From positions 1 through 5,687 of the forward strand of contig URYG01000206.1 in NCBI GenBank assembly GCA_900551985.1: a stretch of 5,687 nt of DNA, in the 5' to 3' direction. Below the pieces are notes generated by a model. The model saw only the letters and a program-made list of their open reading frames with translations, had not been told where the DNA came from and made no database searches. This DNA is from an uncultured Prevotella sp. GTDB lineage: Bacteria > Bacteroidota > Bacteroidia > Bacteroidales > Bacteroidaceae. Positions 4,292-5,687 of the stretch are shown here, in pieces; within the stretch, counting starts at the first letter, position 1, and each line of letters begins with the position of its first letter. Made by a program: the position numbers and the translations under genes.

Positions 4292-5227
4292 ATGCGTAAG
4301 GTTATAGGAATAGGAGAGACCGTGCTTGATATCATCTTCAAGAACGGCAAGCCGATAGAGGCAGTACCAGGTGGTTCATCGTTCAATGCAGTCGTTTCGC
4401 TGGGACGTTCGGGCGTGAATGCTTCGTTTATCAGCGAGGCGGGCAACGACCGTATCGGCGAGTATGTGATTCAGTTTTTGAGAGAAAACGGCGTGAATGC
4501 CGACAATGTGAGCATCTTCCCGGATTCGAAGTCGCCACTCTCGCTGGCGTTCCTCGACGAGAACAACAATGCCGACTACATCTTCTACAAGGATCATCCC
4601 CACGACCAGCTGGAGTTTGCCACTCCCGAAATCAATCCTGGCGACATCGTGCTCTTCGGTTCGTTCTTCGCCCTGAATCCTGTGGTTCGTCCTCAGGTGG
4701 CTGGTTTCCTGGAGTACGCCAAGAATCACGGCGCCATCCTCTATTACGACATCAACTTCCGTGCTTCTCATCAGAATGAGATCATGAAGATTACGCCTAA
4801 TCTGATAGAGAACCTGGAGTATGCTGATTTCGTGCGCGGCAGTCACGAGGACTTCGGAATCCTCTACAAGAAGCCGGAGGCGGATAAGGTGTATAATGCT
4901 GAAATCAGTTTCTACTGCAAGAAGTTTATCTGCACCCAGGGCGCTGACCCTGTGGAGGTGAGAGCCGAGAACGGCTTTGCCAACGGTCATCCTTCGGAGA
5001 AGATGAAGCCGGTGAGCACCATCGGAGCCGGCGATAACTTCAATGCCGGTTTCGTATTCGGACTGATCAAGGATGGAATCACCCGCGAGGATATCGACCG
5101 CGGATTGACAGAGGCGCAATGGGACAGTCTCCTGAAGAGTGCCCAGGAGTTCTCTACCGAATGCTGCAAGGACATCTATAATTATGTTTCGAAGGAATTC
5201 GGAGAGCAAAAGAAGAAGGAATTATAA
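4292..5227 (+). CDS. PfkB-family carbohydrate kinase (fructokinase-like)
   Basis: A complete 311-residue protein of normal PfkB length, expected to transfer phosphate from ATP to a sugar hydroxyl in the cytoplasm. Domain markers in order: start strand VIGIGETVLDII (4-15), signature 1 PGGSSFNAVVSLGRSG (26-41) for sugar binding, a lid-type segment around 80-100, DINFR (153-157, where fructokinases commonly have DPNxR), NLIENLEYADFVRGSHEDF (170-188), and signature 2 STIGAGDNFNAGFVFGL (242-258) with catalytic base Asp248 and the GAGD anion hole. The sugar is not certain: fructose is a reasonable guess, ribose, a ketodeoxy-acid or a nucleoside are possible. It is the first gene after its promoter, and a flavodiiron gene follows after 12 nt. 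The ATG at 4292 is the natural start because the family begins right at this strand. Confidence 0.92.
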   Translation: MRKVIGIGETVLDIIFKNGKPIEAVPGGSSFNAVVSLGRSGVNASFISEAGNDRIGEYVIQFLRENGVNADNVSIFPDSKSPLSLAFLDENNNADYIFYKDHPHDQLEFATPEINPGDIVLFGSFFALNPVVRPQVAGFLEYAKNHGAILYYDINFRASHQNEIMKITPNLIENLEYADFVRGSHEDFGILYKKPEADKVYNAEISFYCKKFICTQGADPVEVRAENGFANGHPSEKMKPVSTIGAGDNFNAGFVFGLIKDGITREDIDRGLTEAQWDSLLKSAQEFSTECCKDIYNYVSKEFGEQKKKEL

Positions 5228-5239
5228 AAATATAAAGAT

Positions 5240-5687
5240 ATGACAGAAATTACAAACAAGATTTATTACGTAGGCGTTAACGACCGCAACAAGCATCGTT
5301 TTGAGGGTCTCTGGCCATTGCCTAATGGTGTGAGCTACAACTCGTATATCATTGACGATGAGAAGGTAGCGCTGGTAGATACAGTAGAAGTAGATTTCTT
5401 CACCCAGTTCCTGGAGAACATCCACGAGGTGATTGGCGACCGCGAAATCGATTACCTCATTATCAACCACATGGAACCTGACCACAGCGGTTCTATCGCC
5501 CTCATCAAGAAATATTACCCTAATATCAAGATCGTGGGCAACAAGAAGACTCTGGGAATGCTCGAAGGCTTCTATGGCGTTACCGATGATGTGGTAGAGG
5601 TGAAGAATGGTGAAACCCTCTCTCTCGGCAACCATGAACTGAGCTTCGTTCTCATCCCTATGGTTCACTGGCCAGAGACGATGGTTA
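5240..5687 (+). CDS. Flavodiiron protein (FprA/rubredoxin:oxygen oxidoreductase type), N-terminal part, cut by window end
   Basis: The 149 visible residues are the beta-lactamase-fold diiron domain of a flavodiiron protein; the flavodoxin domain lies beyond the window. The diiron ligand motif HMEPDH (His77, Glu79, Asp81, His82) is intact, and MVHWPETM at 141-148 supplies the next ligand His143. The opening (KIYYVGVNDR...FEGLWPLPNGVSYNSYII) is typical of the family. These enzymes reduce O2 to water or NO to N2O with electrons from rubredoxin or a similar donor, protecting anaerobes from oxidative or nitrosative stress; which of the two is preferred cannot be told here. It starts 12 nt after the kinase stop, with no promoter in the gap, so it is probably expressed from the 4229-4259 promoter. 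The gap is A-rich and has no strong Shine-Dalgarno site. Confidence 0.93.
   Translation, partial: MTEITNKIYYVGVNDRNKHRFEGLWPLPNGVSYNSYIIDDEKVALVDTVEVDFFTQFLENIHEVIGDREIDYLIINHMEPDHSGSIALIKKYYPNIKIVGNKKTLGMLEGFYGVTDDVVEVKNGETLSLGNHELSFVLIPMVHWPETMV

Noticed and set aside
4376..5209. A 277-codon minus-strand open frame opposite the sugar kinase
   Set aside because: It is antisense to a complete PfkB kinase with both signatures, and no domain is recognisable in the shadow translation.
5222..5668. A 148-codon minus-strand open frame opposite the flavodiiron gene
   Set aside because: It is antisense to an intact diiron-ligand-bearing coding frame; a shadow only.

Overview
The window looks like chromosome from a Bacteroidales bacterium, most likely of the Prevotella/Segatella group. 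Three promoters fit the Bacteroidetes consensus TTTG-N19/20-TAnnTTTG, the leaders are A-rich with little Shine-Dalgarno signal, and the protein families are typical of gut Bacteroidetes. The taxon is inferred; no rRNA or other marker gene is present.

Left part (1-1347, + strand): the C-terminal 414 residues of a P-loop protein resembling the Bacteroidetes DUF3987-type proteins of mobile elements, followed by a strong intrinsic terminator. Its 5' end lies outside the window.

Middle (1419-1893, + strand): a self-contained transcription unit that matches nothing I recognise. It has a full consensus promoter, a leader of about 215 nt with only 5 cytosines in 213 nt and imperfect direct repeats, a 26-codon hydrophobic micro-ORF, a run of stem-loops and a rho-independent terminator. 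This is the best candidate for something undescribed. A second hairpin (1935-1975) with TTAACAG repeats in its loop separates it from the convergent operon to its right.

Right-middle (2077-4213, - strand): a two-gene operon transcribed leftward. An M16-family zinc peptidase comes first, then a secreted SGNH/GDSL hydrolase 38 nt downstream. The peptidase carries an inserted Ser/Asp/Gly-rich linker of about 74 residues built from 9-nt DNA repeats. The same DNA repeat is read in two different codon frames.

Right part (4229-5687, + strand): a divergently transcribed operon of a PfkB-family sugar kinase and, 12 nt after it, a flavodiiron protein (O2/NO reductase) cut by the window end. The divergent promoters sit back to back in a 119-nt intergenic region, and the peptidase start codon lies almost at the predicted transcription start.
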